DNA of 64,000 nucleotides from Cryptomeria japonica (Eukaryota; Streptophyta; Pinopsida; Cupressales; Cupressaceae), in assembly GCF_030272615.1 (NCBI RefSeq), contig NC_081410.1, forward strand, positions 225,671,415 through 225,735,414, read 5' to 3'. This document shows, piece by piece, positions 48,434-59,274 of this stretch. Both the position numbers and the translations under genes were made by a program. How positions within the stretch are numbered: position 1 is the first letter of the stretch; each line of letters opens with the position of its first letter. The notes under the pieces were generated by a model. The model had not been told where the DNA came from and made no database searches. It was given only the letters and a program-made list of their open reading frames with translations.

Positions 48434-49003
48434 ATGGATACAATCATCAGACTCGGGAGTGACAAGAGACAAATGGCCTTTTGTGGGGAAATTTCCAAAA
48501 AACACCTAAATGAGATTATCTTACTTCCACATGAAGTTGTCATTTATACAATAAAGAAGGTGCTAGGAAAGGATTTCCTTCAGAATGATGATAGAACCAA
48601 GGCAAACAGTGACATTACTGCAATGTTCCTCACAGTAGCCATGCATTTCGACAACAATAGAGATAATATAAGGAATTTATACAGAAACATCTTTATTCCA
48701 TCCATTCTGAGAGAACTAGACATGGCTCTTTTCAATATAGATGACAATCTCACAATCCCTTGGCCCAGACATTATGACATTCTCATAAGCAATAATAGAC
48801 CACCACCAAGGTTCCCCATCTTAATGCTAGGGGAGGAAGACAATTTCGGATCTCGACAGGAGGAGATCAAGTGAAGCTTGGATTTTCTATGTTGGTTAAT
48901 GCATGTGAAGCCTCCAATAAACGAGGATTGGTTTGACGATTATCTGGCAACAGAAAATATCATTGTATACGCGGAACCAATGGTTCCTGTTAATATGGGT
49001 TAA
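48434..49003 (+). pseudogene. Unidentified ORF downstream of the LINE RNase H (190 codons with one stop)
   Basis: Starts at an ATG (MDTIIRLGSDKRQMAFCG) preceded by an in-frame stop about 40 bases upstream. It runs to a TGA at 48872-48874, then continues in the same phase as normal-looking protein (LDFLCWLMHVKPPINEDWFDDYL) to a TAA at 49001-49003. The product is predicted soluble, with mixed charge and no signal peptide or membrane segment. I do not recognise the family. It lies inside the LINE limits set by the duplications, so it was copied with the LINE RNA. It could be a LINE-encoded third ORF, captured host sequence, or an older insertion in the source LINE. Confidence 0.55.
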
Positions 49004-50369
49004 GGTTGTATTTAGGCAAACACTTTCTAATATATCTAGAAGATGGCTTAATATGTGAATAGGTATGCAAATATAGTCCTAAGTGAAGACTTAAAATTAG
49101 AATAGGCTATGCTCTTAATACACTCTTTCGACTCTACTAGATTATGTGGTTGAATTTTTTGATCAAACACATACCTATATCTTCATGTATATAGACATAT
49201 ACATATAGTAACATAAGGATGGTATATACATACTGCTTATGAGCTGTCCTAAATGGCATGGTAAGACTAGCAAGGGTTTACGAATGACATTTTTAGTATC
49301 TACTTACTTTCCTTTTTTTGATCAGCTAACACTCTTTTTGAGATTTCCACGGCTGTAATGGCCCTTGGAAACGGTAGTTGGAACATAAGGTTCAGGATTG
49401 AAGGCTAAGAACTCAGAAGAGGAAAATGCAGCATTGGTCGCATTAAGGCTTCATCAACTAGGTAAATTGGGACACTGCAAACATGGTCCAGTCCGAAAGT
49501 GACTGGCAAGAACTCCAGATTGTAAGACATGACTTAACTTTATTTATTGTAGCTTGGATAGTCTCTTATCTTGGTATAATCAAAGTAATGGGATATCAAA
49601 ATAAGAGCTATACAGGGCTACAATAACTATTTGAAGAATAGATCGATAGTTTTACATTATGAAATTTGGCTTATGATGCTACTAATAAATTTACTAGGCT
49701 GGGAGGGTCGGTATGCCTAAATATCCTACACCTACTCTTGTTTTTGTAGCCTGGGTCTAATCCTTTATGAAGGACAAAATCTAGGAGCATAAACAAGAGT
49801 CGGTAGCCTAAAGATTATTTGGTTGGTTAGGACAATGGTCAATCTTGCTCCAGCCTAATCGTAATCAAAATCTCTATTCTATTTTTGTTAAAATTCTTTA
49901 TTGTATGATCTGAAAAGATTGGTTTTCACAGGAAATTGCATGATAGGCAGAATCTAACTTTACAGATGATTTTTCATATGATTGGATAACACTAACAGAT
50001 CTACCAAGTGTTTGAGATATAACAATGCAGGTCAAACAGGTTATTAAGGAGAAAGTAGAAACAATCAAAGAACAACCTCTGAGCCAAACTGACAGAAGTT
50101 GAAGGAATGATTAACTGATTATTAAAAAATTATTCTTTTGGGCTTGTAAGGGGAAAAAAATAAAATACCCCCCACCTGATCACCCTGGCCCGAGGTGAGG
50201 ATGTATTAAATCTAAAACTAGTATAAATGTTTTGCTGGACTATGGTCCCATGCAAGGTCAGAGGTTTTCTCGCCTCCACTCTTTCCTCCCAGCGCCCGCA
50301 TGAGTGGAGTAGTGTATAATTCAAAATGATTAATAAATTCTTGGCCTCGGCCTTTTACCGAAAAAAACA
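49004..50369 (+). other. LINE 3' untranslated region and tail
   Basis: Noncoding, ending in a GC-richer part (CCCCCACCTGATCACC at 50167-50182, CTCCCAGCGCCCGCATGAG) and then TTGGCCTCGGCC and a short A-run. The end resembles the ends of other plant L1 elements. Confidence 0.75.
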
Positions 50370-50380
50370 AACATCTAGAA
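50370..50380. repeat. Target site duplication of the LINE, right copy
   Basis: AACATCTAGAA, identical to 45690-45700, directly after the poly(A) run. Confidence 0.9.
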
Positions 50381-50487
50381 TGCATGTAGTCAAACTCTAA
50401 TGCATCATATGACTTAAATACTATCCCATTATACGAATTAAAACATGGAAAAAACTTATGAGTTTTAGGAATAAAAGAGCTAATATC

Positions 50488-52828
50488 TCAGCTCATGATG
50501 CCCCCCAACTTATTGTCTTGTTGATCCTCCAGCAAGAGGAAAATTTCTGATTCGGGCACTGACTCATAAGTCACCAAAAGTTCCCTGTCCTATTCCTCCT
50601 GTATCCAAGTTCCAATAAAACCCCTTCATCTTTTCTAGTCTAGCCCAGCTGGCTTCTTCTGTGGCCTCCTCATATGGTTTGTCTGTAACCCTGCATCCCA
50701 CTAATGGCCACATAAGGATAGGTGGCTGAAATATCAAGGGTAGCTAGTTATTTATCTTCGCCCTACCCAAATGGATGTACTTAGGAGCTCTTTGTGTAGT
50801 TGCATGAAAATTAGGCAGTGAATGGGGTTCACCCTATTGTAGGTCTTCTTGAAGATTATTCTAGCATTGAACCAAACATTCAATTGCAACTGCATTTTCT
50901 TTTTTAATCAAGTGTTCCTATTCCTGGAATGTTTTCTCTCATATTGGTAACACCTGGCTCTTGACATCAAGTCTTGTTAACAATTTATGCCAGTCATAAT
51001 AAAGAAGCTGTGAATTCTTGGCTTTAGCTCTGAGTGGTAATGGACAATCAAATTCCAAATTTTCTATATATTTTAGCTTGAGTCCCCATACTGATTTCAT
51101 TTTGTATCCATGACATTAATTCTTTTATTTGAATATCACCAATGTATAATAAGGGATTCCACTCATTGTCAGAAGTCACAACATAATTATGCAAATAAAA
51201 TTCACATAAAAAATTCTTGACAATTGTTGGAGAGTTTTGATAAACATTATAAAATTCTTCTGGGGTATCTAGAGAAGGACTAAGATCCCTAACAATGCAG
51301 TTTATCTTGAAACTTAAATACTTCTCTTTTAGCTATAAAGCATAAACCCTTGGAGGAGCCCTACATTGCATCAACTCAGGAATCATACTAGCAATTGTGT
51401 CAACCTTAGCTTGCAATTCCACAATCCTATTTTCCTTCTTTTCAATTTCTTTTTGTTGTTTACCAATAGCTCCATGTAACCTAGCCCTTTCTATCTCCCA
51501 TTGCCTATAAAATGTAAGTGCAATAGATAAACTAGTGAGAGATGGAGGCATGTTAGTTGTTACCTGAGGGCACGAGATTTCTTCAACCGGTTATCCAAAC
51601 TGTTCTGCTACATGTGCCATATTTGAAAGTATTTTGGCTACATATTCTTCCTATGGTTTAATCTTTGTTTGACCTCCATGTCCTTCTTTTGATGTTTCTA
51701 TGGAAATGACTTCCACTACATCCCCTATTGCTCGAGTTTTTTGTTTACCCTGCCGACTCCTTCTTGCATACATTTTCGGAGTGGTTGTAGGAACAATTTA
51801 TGCAAGAGGCATTGCTACAAGAGAATTTTCTTTTACCTTATGCCTTTTAGCTACAGGAGAAACCTATGCTGCTTGAGGCTGCTCTTTGGTTTCTTCTTCT
51901 ACATCAATTGTCTCTATTTCTTTCCCTTTCCTTTTAGAAGATGTCGATCCACTTTGAAAATGAGTGGAGGGCTACTCAATATTTGTTTCAAACACCATTT
52001 ATTCTGCAACACTCAAGGCTTCATTGGCAACCAGAGCTTCATTCTCTGCAGAAACCCTAGGAGATGAGGGCTCTCTAATATCTTCCTCTTGGGCTGCTAA
52101 TTCTTCTGCAGCAAGAATATTTTCCTCCCTAAATTGCAGTATATCTTTGAATTCCCCCCATTCCATTTGAGAAACATCTCTGAGAGAATGTTCTACTAAC
52201 AATTTAATCAAGTCATGATGACTGACCTAATGATTTCCACCCTTCTGTGCTTCCTTTGCATTATGAAAATAAGACAATATAGAAAATCAAGAACGTTTAC
52301 CCTTCGACCATGCTGTAAATGACTAAGCAATTTAAAATAGACCAAATGCAAATTTGAGTACCTTCCATCACAGGTAATGTATTTCATCACATACAATGCC
52401 ACTTGGGGCCATTTTGCTGGAAGAGATATTCATCTGGTTCCTTGTTTGTATACCCTTAGGGGTCCATCTATTGGGTGTGTAAACTCTACCCTAGCACTTC
52501 TCGCATCCTTAGATTCAAGAAACAATTCTCCTTCCTGCAACAACCCAGTAACTTCAGCTATCCATTTCTTTGTAGTAATTACTCTTAACCCCTTAATAGA
52601 GGCCTCTCCTTCATTGTATGCATGCATGAATTCATAGGCAATTTCTTCATTGAAATTAGTTATTTTCATAAAATAATCAATCCAACCATTCATATAGAAG
52701 TAATGCTCATACTGGACATCCTGCAACAACATGTCATGAATTACAGGTTCATGGCGGATAGGATCTCCTCCCATGACTATTTCGGCTCTCAAAATAATTT
52801 CCACAGCAAAATGAGGGACTGAAATAAC
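50488..52828 (-). pseudogene. Element F third ORF, downstream of integrase
   Basis: Minus-strand frame, first good ATG at 52804 (MEIILRAEIVMGGDP). The N-terminal part (WIDYFMKITNFNEEIAYEFMHAYNEG, KWIAEVTGLLQEGELF, ARVEFTHPIDGP) resembles a domain common in plant transposon-associated proteins. Then come PQVALYVMKYITCDGRYSNLH, an acidic linker, a basic stretch near 51770, and a coiled coil (51333-51551: RQWEIERARLHGAIGKQQKE, ENRIVELQAKVDTI). It ends with NKLGGIMS and a TGA at 50488-50490, so its last codons overlap the purine tract and probable LTR start. Several stops and shifts break it. Position after pol recalls the env-like gene of Athila elements, but no membrane segment is obvious. Function unknown. 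Confidence 0.7.
50500..50512 (-). promoter_or_regulatory. Candidate polypurine tract of element F
   Basis: Minus-strand AATAAGTTGGGGGGC, overlapping the last codons of the third ORF and followed by the probable LTR start at 50495. Confidence 0.5.
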
Positions 52829-53352
52829 CTGTAGAATTGAAAAATACTTGTTCTAAAATACTTTACTTACTTTTAGTCCCTTTCATTGATTTCGGTAGTA
52901 GGATGAACTAGTCACTCGTGCCATAGAATGTCTTATTAAAAAATGATGTTAGGCAAATTAAAACAAATTACTGACAAGGACAGATAATTACTCAACTTGG
53001 AAATCAGACCATAAAACACCCCCCCCCCCAACTTATGATGACATGTGTCCACATGTGGTAAAGGAAAAAGGGAAGGGTATGCGGATTATACAAATTAAAA
53101 TAGGCAATAATCATATCAAAATAATAAATTTATAATTAATAAAAAATAAACAATGTGCATACCTACAGTCGTACTAATTAATGTTGCATGAAACGATTAG
53201 CTATTAAAAAGGGGTGAAATGAGATGTTGTGACATGAATGAAGTGATAGACGTAGATATGGAATGGGTTGATGTGTATGAAAAAATTATTATCGGAGAAT
53301 AATATTTCCATAAGGCATGGAAATAATTGTTATGAAAGCATGCATGAAGGAT
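52829..53352 (-). other. Spacer between F pol and F third ORF, with a second purine tract
   Basis: About 520 bases without a gene. The C-run at 53019-53029 reads on the minus strand as ATAAGTTGGGGGGG..., the same motif as the tract at 50500-50512. It could be an internal plus-strand primer site or a duplicate of the terminal tract. Confidence 0.6.
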
Positions 53353-54235
53353 TTAAGGTTGATGGCTAAGAACGCTCCCTGCAAAAGTTGCAGGAAGCAC
53401 ATCCTTAATGTCTTCTCTAGTTGTTGTGAGAATTATGATAGGAGTATATTCATCAGATGTTAAAGGAACTTCTCCAGTTGCTATAGGAATTGTTGTTTTA
53501 TCTTGGTTGGTGAATTACTGCAGGAACTCTTCTTTGGTTGCAGGTTTATGATACAGGCATAGTCGATGACCATTGACTAGAAGTTTGAATCTGACTATAT
53601 CTATAGTGGTCAAGTGAACTACTTCATTTGTAAAAACTTCATCTATTTCATATGGGCCCAACCATCTTGTCTGCAACTTTCCCATAATATCTTTATATCT
53701 AGAATCATATAGCAGTGCCCAATCACCTGATTTAAATTTTCTCTCCTTTATGTACTTATCATGGCATTTAGTTCACTGATTTTGAATAAGATATGTATGT
53801 TGGATGACCAACTTCCTCAGCTCATCCAAAACATTTAATTATAGAATGTGGTCTCTTTGTGCTTCAGAGAGAGTCATATTCAATTGTAGAGCTATTCTCA
53901 GAGTTTTGTGCTCAAACTCAATGGCCATCATTGTTGTTTTTCCATACACCATTTCAAAAGGTGTAAAACCAAGTGGTGTCTTCCATGTTGTTTTGTATGC
54001 CCAAATGGCTTCAGGAAGTGTATGTGACCAATATTTCTTATGAATAGCCACTATCTTGGTAAGAATAGCTTCTAAATCCATGTTTATGAATTCTACTTGA
54101 CCATTTGCTTGTGGATGATATGGGGTAGACTTCTTGTGCCTAATATTATATTCATTAACCAATGCTACAATTAGTGTGGAAGTAAATTGTGGTCCTTGGT
54201 CTGAAACAATCTCTCTTGGAACTCCATCTCTGGTA
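53353..54235 (-). pseudogene. Element F integrase, C-terminal part
   Basis: Minus-strand gypsy integrase: REIVSDQGPQFTST (Asp), STPYHPQANGQVEFINMDLE (Glu kept), KKYWSHTLPEAIWAYKTTWK, GFTPFEMVYGKTT, then the tail KSGDWALLYDSRYKDIMGK and LQTRWLGPYEIDEVFTNEV. It ends at a TAA at about 53353-53355. The part before SDQGPQF is on the right of element E, which interrupts the gene at 54236-54240. Similarity of PYHPQANGQVE and the tail places it near Athila/Tat gypsy elements. Confidence 0.88.
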
Positions 54236-54240
54236 AATAT
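54236..54240. repeat. Target site duplication of element E, left copy (AATAT)
   Basis: AATAT directly before the LTR start TG at 54241; repeated at 61791-61795. The reading phase of the F integrase continues across when one copy and the insert are set aside. Confidence 0.9.
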
Positions 54241-55429
54241 TGATGAATACTAAGAGGGGGGGTGAATTAGTATACCAAAAAATACTGAACTTAAACACTT
54301 AAACAATTTAGCAGTAAACCAGTATAATAGTTTTACTAACAAACTGGTTAACACAAATGCAAACCAAACAACAAATAAGGCATTCACCCACAGAAGCACA
54401 ATCACCATAACACAAGAGATTTTGATGTGGAAACCCAAATGGGAAAAACCATGGTGAGCTGAAACTCACAAGTAACTATCTGCAGAATAGTAACCAAACT
54501 GGTTAAGGTCATACAATGTTCTTCACCAGAACAGATCCTATTAGGAATGTCAATCTCTATTAGGAGATAAGTCTGATTAAATACTACCTTGTGAGAGGAT
54601 TTCAGATCCACAGATGTGAACCACCTTGTTAGAGGATTTACAAAGGCTTTTCTGGGCCTGCCCGGTTAAGGGTTTCAGACTTGTCGAAGATGTGAGTAAT
54701 CAACAAGTGAATGATCTAGCAAATAGCACAGTCTGCTTGGTTAGATCCATGATAGCTCATTTCTAATGCATTTCAGCCTTACTTCAGTCTTCAATAAATC
54801 CACACTCTGTTATAGCACACAGACTTGATCTACTCTTCTAAGATCGCACATACAAAAACTCATCAACCACCAAAAACCCTAACAGCTACATCTTCTAAAA
54901 CCCTAGACATGATGTCCTTAAAAAGGAATCTGATTTCATGTCGGTCCAATAGGATTACATTGCAAGTTCCTAGGTTCATTGCATCTAGACACATTTGATA
55001 ACATGACACAAAATCACTGTCAAAGTGTTAGTGGATGGTAACTCATCACAAAAATACCATTTGGTAACTCATCACAGAGTATTACCAGTTCATACAACTT
55101 TACCTATTACCGGTTGGTAACTCATCACAGAGTAATACCAGTTTAAGCATTAAACCGATTACCGGTTGTCCAAAAATGAAGGCTGGGACAATGATAACTA
55201 CCGCTTCAGTTTCTTTGCTCTACTTGAGATCCTCAAACTACTTGAGGTCTTCATACCGCTTGAGATTGGTAAACACTTTCTGCAAAACATCGATAGCCTA
55301 AAGACTATAATACATAATACCGGTTTGGAACAAATAGCGGTTGAGCAGAACTCATACATAGAAAGTGATCTCAAAGCAAGTGTGTGACCATCAATGACAA
55401 TCACAACATAAACATAAAAAATGCCAACA
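54241..55429 (-). repeat. Element E 3' LTR (1189 bp)
   Basis: Minus strand starts TGTTGGCATTTTTTATG and ends AGTATTCATCA. Aligns along its whole length with 60602-61790 at roughly nine of ten bases by eye. Includes ACTCATCACAGAGTA direct repeats (around 55040-55135) and the CACCCCCCC-TCT run near the end. Confidence 0.92.
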
Positions 55430-55441
55430 ATCTCCCCCTTT
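55430..55441 (-). promoter_or_regulatory. Element E polypurine tract
   Basis: Minus-strand AAAGGGGGAGAT directly before the 3' LTR, identical with its context to the tracts of A (9797-9808) and B (7019-7030). Confidence 0.9.
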
Positions 55442-55770
55442 GGCATTGATGGCAACATTTAGGAAAAAATTTGACATCTAAGTGTTTTACAACAAAAATA
55501 TGCCATAATCAAAATTTCTCCCCCTACCCCTTTTGCAGAAAATACAATGTATACTACTCCCTTACAGAGATAAACATGAAAGTATACATAACATGCATCA
55601 AAATTTTAAATACAGAATACTACTCCCCCTTTGCCAACAATGACAAAGTATAGCTGAATAACCCCTGTTTCCATTATCATTAAAATCATAAGAGTTTATG
55701 ACAATAAAGAGTGAAACTTGTCAAAAACTGATTTAAAGTTCTGCATAAATGTCTTTATGGATAAAGACCA

Positions 55771-58700
55771 TTACTCAAGCAATGAGGTAGCAACCTCACT
55801 TTTCATTTGCATCTGGGATACCTGTTCCTCCATGGCATCCAAGGTACTCATCTCTTGAGTGACCGTTAAGGCATCTAGATTGAGATAGCATTTTTGAAGT
55901 ATTTGTAGTCTTGGTAGTAGAACCAGTTGAAGTTCCTACAAATCTCATGTCTGATTGCTGATCTCTAACTCTATTCTTGCAGATTGGAGTTGAAACCAGT
56001 GAATGGTTTTCCCATAAGCGGTGAAGGAATCATAAGGTGTTTTGAAGGTGCTTATGAATGTCTGCAAATCAATTTGCAGTTTGTCTTTCTAAGCAAACAC
56101 ATCATCATAGAATAGATGAGGTTGACATATCTTATTGAGTAGTAGATTCCCCTCATCCAGAGCATCTCTTATGTTCTTCTATGCCTTCTGAAGTTCAGAC
56201 CAAAGCTCATTCAACTTCTTCACCATGGCAGTGTTCAGAGCCTTTTGATGCTTCTTTTGAGAATTTGCTTCAGCAACATCTTCCAGACATTGCACTTGGT
56301 CCTCTACAATTGTGCATAGGAGCTTCAATTGAGCTAGAGAGGAATCGGTACTTGGGAGATTGGTACCAGGAATCAAACTAGTGAGAGTTTCCACCGCAGT
56401 TTGAATCACATCTTCCTCCTTTTTCCTCCTTAGTGCTTCTAGTCGCTCTTGAGAAAGCTTAATACTTTGCAGTAGCTCCGTTTCATTTTTAGACTGGAGG
56501 TCAATGGGACTGGTGATGTCAGCCAGTTTGGCTTTACCACTAGTTGCCTTTGGGGTCTCTACCTCCTTTTCCTTGGGTTTCTTCTTATCTTCTTCTGCCT
56601 TCTTCTGCTCCTCAGCTTCTTTCTTTCTTTTCTCTTCTTCCTTCTCCTTTTCTTCTTCTTTCCGCTTCTCTTCTTCTTTCCTCTCCTCTTCCTTCTTCTT
56701 CTTCTCCTCTTCCTATTTCTTCTCCTCTTCCTGTTTCTTGTCTTCTTCCTTCTTCTTCTCCTCTTCCCATTTTCTCTTCTCCTCTTCTTTTCTATTCTCT
56801 TCCTCTTTTCTCTTCTCTTCTTCATTTCTCTTCTCCTCTTCCTTTCTCTTCTCCTTGTCCTATAGTTTTTGTTGGTGTATCCAAAGTAACATCTTCACCA
56901 TCCAAAGCATCAACATCAATAGGGTCCATTTGCTCAATGACCTGTTATCCTTCACCATTATACACCTCATCCATTTTTTCTATTTCCAGTTCTTGTTCGG
57001 CCTTTTTGTTGGCTGCAGACACTTGGTGCAATCTCAAAGAAGCTTGGGCATGAGAGTGGGTATCTTTTACCACCTCAGGGACTTTCCCTTCTAGCAACAG
57101 GAGTCTCCTTCTTCGCATAAAGAAGAGGCCTTTATATTTTTCCATAACTTCATAAAGTTTGGAATTAGACACATCAGGAAAATATTGAGCAAATATTTCC
57201 TCTCTTATCTCCTATTCCTTTTCTATGGCAATGTGCCATTTGTTGTCTAAATAATTATATAAAGAATCCGGTGTCACAGATTTAATTTTTGATGGTGACC
57301 GGTCATTAATACATAAATATTGAATGACTTCCTATTCTACTTCCTCCTTCTCATTATCATTGAAATAATCAAAACAATCTGCCAAATCACTCAGCACTTT
57401 TCTCCTAATGTTCTTAATAGTTCTTTGACAATGTGTCAAAGGTTTGTAAGAGGAAATATCAATATTTACTGGTGCTAATGATGTCAATTCATTGCTAGTT
57501 GTCTTTGTCTTCTTTCTTGTTTGCCTAGTCTTCTTAGGCTTTTCTTCAGATTCTATATCTTCTGAGTCCGGTGTGTTGCCTTTTGTCTTCCTCTTTCTCT
57601 CAAAGACTTTGGCGGGTGCAACTTCCGGTTTCTTTTTTTCCAGTGACTGCTTGGTCACTTTAGGACTCATTGAAGTTACTAGTGCCGATACAGATGGTAC
57701 TGCCTTTCCTTTCTTCATAGAGGGCTCCTCAACCAGTGTAACCCTTTCCAGATAGGTGTCAGTTGTTTTCATTTTAGGATCAAGCGATGAGGCAAGTAGG
57801 GTAGAAGCTACCCATCTAGCATGTCATGCATCACCTCATAACCCATAGGCTCCAGTTCTTCCTTTCTGCGCTCAACAACCTCCATTATGCACTCATCTAC
57901 TTTGATGATAAAGCAGATGTCCTCTTCATACTTTTTGACAATATCACTAGATATTCTCACCCTTTGGCTCATCTTGCATCTGAACTCATCAAAGTATTTA
58001 TTCAGGACTTCAAGATAACTAGTTCCAACCGCTTGAAGACTTTCCTTGATTTTCTTTGTAATCGGTTGGTCAGCAGACCACTGAATATCACTGACTCCTG
58101 GGAAGTAGCCTTGGAAGTAGAAGAACAATTAGACCAATAGTTGTCCGAATTTAAATCTCAAAGCATTGCCATGTTTGATTGACTTCAGGTTCACTAGTAG
58201 TTGCCTTTGCATACAGGTGCAAAAATCAAATGAGGCATCTTCCATGATCATCCTGTAGTCAACATTTACAGAGTTAATTTTGCTAGCATGGAATATCCGG
58301 TAACCTATCACCATGCAGGCATACTTGACTAGATTTTCCTTGATGGTATTGATGGTCATTCCCCATTGGTCACTCACTGAACCAGTGAGCTTGGTCATTT
58401 TGGTCTTGCTAATCTTCCTTAGGGCTAGCACTTCTCCAACATTACAGAAACTGGTGACAACATGAATCACTTCCGGTGTGATGTCATGTGTCCACTCCAA
58501 ATACATTTTGTCACCATGCACTCTACTTAGAATGATGCGGATGTGATCATCTATGAATTCTTCAAGGAAATAGACCGCATTGTGGAGCTTCTTCTTTTCC
58601 AAGATGTTGAATTCCAGTTTGATCTTCTTGTCCTTCCCACAGAACAAACTCAACTAAGAATGAATCACTAGAGATCCTAGGTCTTCAATTTTATAGTCAA

Positions 58701-58833
58701 TGTAATTTGAAATACCTCCCTCTACTATAACACCAGCGGTTATTTTGGATAGGGCATTATATTTTGCCTTACGTTGGATGAAATCTACTGAATCAACGGG
58801 TGCACTAGAACTAGAGTGTGATGTTGAAGCCAT
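55771..58833 (-). pseudogene. Element E second ORF (about 1020 codons, decayed)
   Basis: Minus-strand frame from ATG at 58831-58833 (MASTSHSSSSAPVDSVDF) to a TAA at 55771-55773. The N-terminal 330 codons look globular (LEEFIDDHIRIILSRVHG, ITPEVIHVVTSFCNVGE, WGMTINTIKENLVKYACMVI, RFKFGQLLV, FYFQGYFPG) and resemble a domain seen in plant transposon-associated proteins. A basic Lys/Thr/Ser stretch follows near 57550 (RKRKTKGNTPDSED), then a long Glu/Lys-rich helix (56570-56865, repeats like EEEKRK), then a helical C-terminus (ALNTAMVKKLNELWSELQ). A one-base shift near 57810, another between 56945 and 56410, and several stops break it. Function unknown; the layout of a globular head with charged helices resembles the C LTR ORF and F third ORF. 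Confidence 0.75.
56570..56865. repeat. Long polypyrimidine/polypurine tract
   Basis: On the plus strand nearly pure T and C (CTTCTTCTCCTCTTCC-type), with very few purines over about 300 bases. It codes on the minus strand for the Glu/Lys-rich helix of the E second ORF. The plus-strand Ser/Phe-rich and minus-strand Arg-rich frames over it are by-products. Confidence 0.9.
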
Positions 58834-59274
58834 GATAAATAGAGAAACTCAAAAAATACCTTCGAAAGTCAAGATTTAGGGCTTACAAATTCCACTTCGC
58901 CACTCACTACTTTAGTTGTTGGGTTACTTCTTTGAGTTCTACACTTGACCAATTGATGTTATCTTCAGATTCTTCTTCAAGGTTTTGAAATCTCTTCGAA
59001 TTGCAAGACAAATCATCTTTTGTCGCTCTGCACTTGAAAACTTCTTTGCTCAAAAAATGATAAGTGAAAATGACTTGAAAATCCCTTTTGAATGAACTCT
59101 CCACCTACCATAATAAATGCTCCATCATTAGGGCGTAAACCCTAATTTGCCTTTTACCATTTTTGGTCTTCCACCAATTGACAGGTATCACATATCGGTT
59201 AAGGACTTTTACCAGTGTAAACTGGGGGTTCAAAATATTTTACTGATTTGTTTCCCCCTAAGCTATCTTGTAGC

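Larger units (their letters stand above)
45701..50369 (+). mobile_element. 5'-truncated L1-type LINE (4669 bp)
   Basis: Begins abruptly inside ORF2 downstream of the RT core and ends with a 3' tail (TTGGCCTCGGCCTTTTACC, then a short A-run at 50361-50367) of the kind seen on plant L1 elements. It is flanked by 11-base duplications (45690-45700, 50370-50380). Contents are the ORF2 C-terminus, AT microsatellites, two further ORFs, and a long 3' untranslated region. It lies in DNA that I assign to the LTR of element F. Confidence 0.9.
44517..50495 (-). repeat. Probable 3' LTR of element F, split by the LINE
   Basis: On the minus strand the LTR would start TGAGCTGAG at 50495, shortly after a purine tract (AAGTTGGGGGGC, 50500-50512) and run left. 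It is interrupted by the LINE (45701-50369 plus one duplication copy). Promoter-like marks follow on the left: TTAAATAAGAGC near 45184-45196 and AATAAA near 45057-45062, spaced as TATA and poly(A) signals in an LTR. The left end at TGTTGATAAATG (44517) is a guess. Coordinates include the LINE. Confidence 0.45.

Noticed and set aside
50488-52828. Env-like glycoprotein for the F third ORF
   Set aside because: Position after pol fits, but I see no signal peptide, membrane anchor or cysteine pattern; the coiled coil and charged regions do not support it.
54402-54611. Small ORF shared by both E LTRs (also 60763-60966)
   Set aside because: Short, and open in both copies only because the LTRs are similar. 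No start context or domain; treated as LTR sequence.
56504-57094. Plus-strand Ser/Phe-rich and Ser/Pro/Leu-rich ORFs, and a minus-strand Arg/Lys-rich ORF at 56559-56825
   Set aside because: They cover the polypyrimidine tract in the wrong frames. The Glu/Lys-rich minus-strand phase joins up with the flanking parts of the E second ORF.
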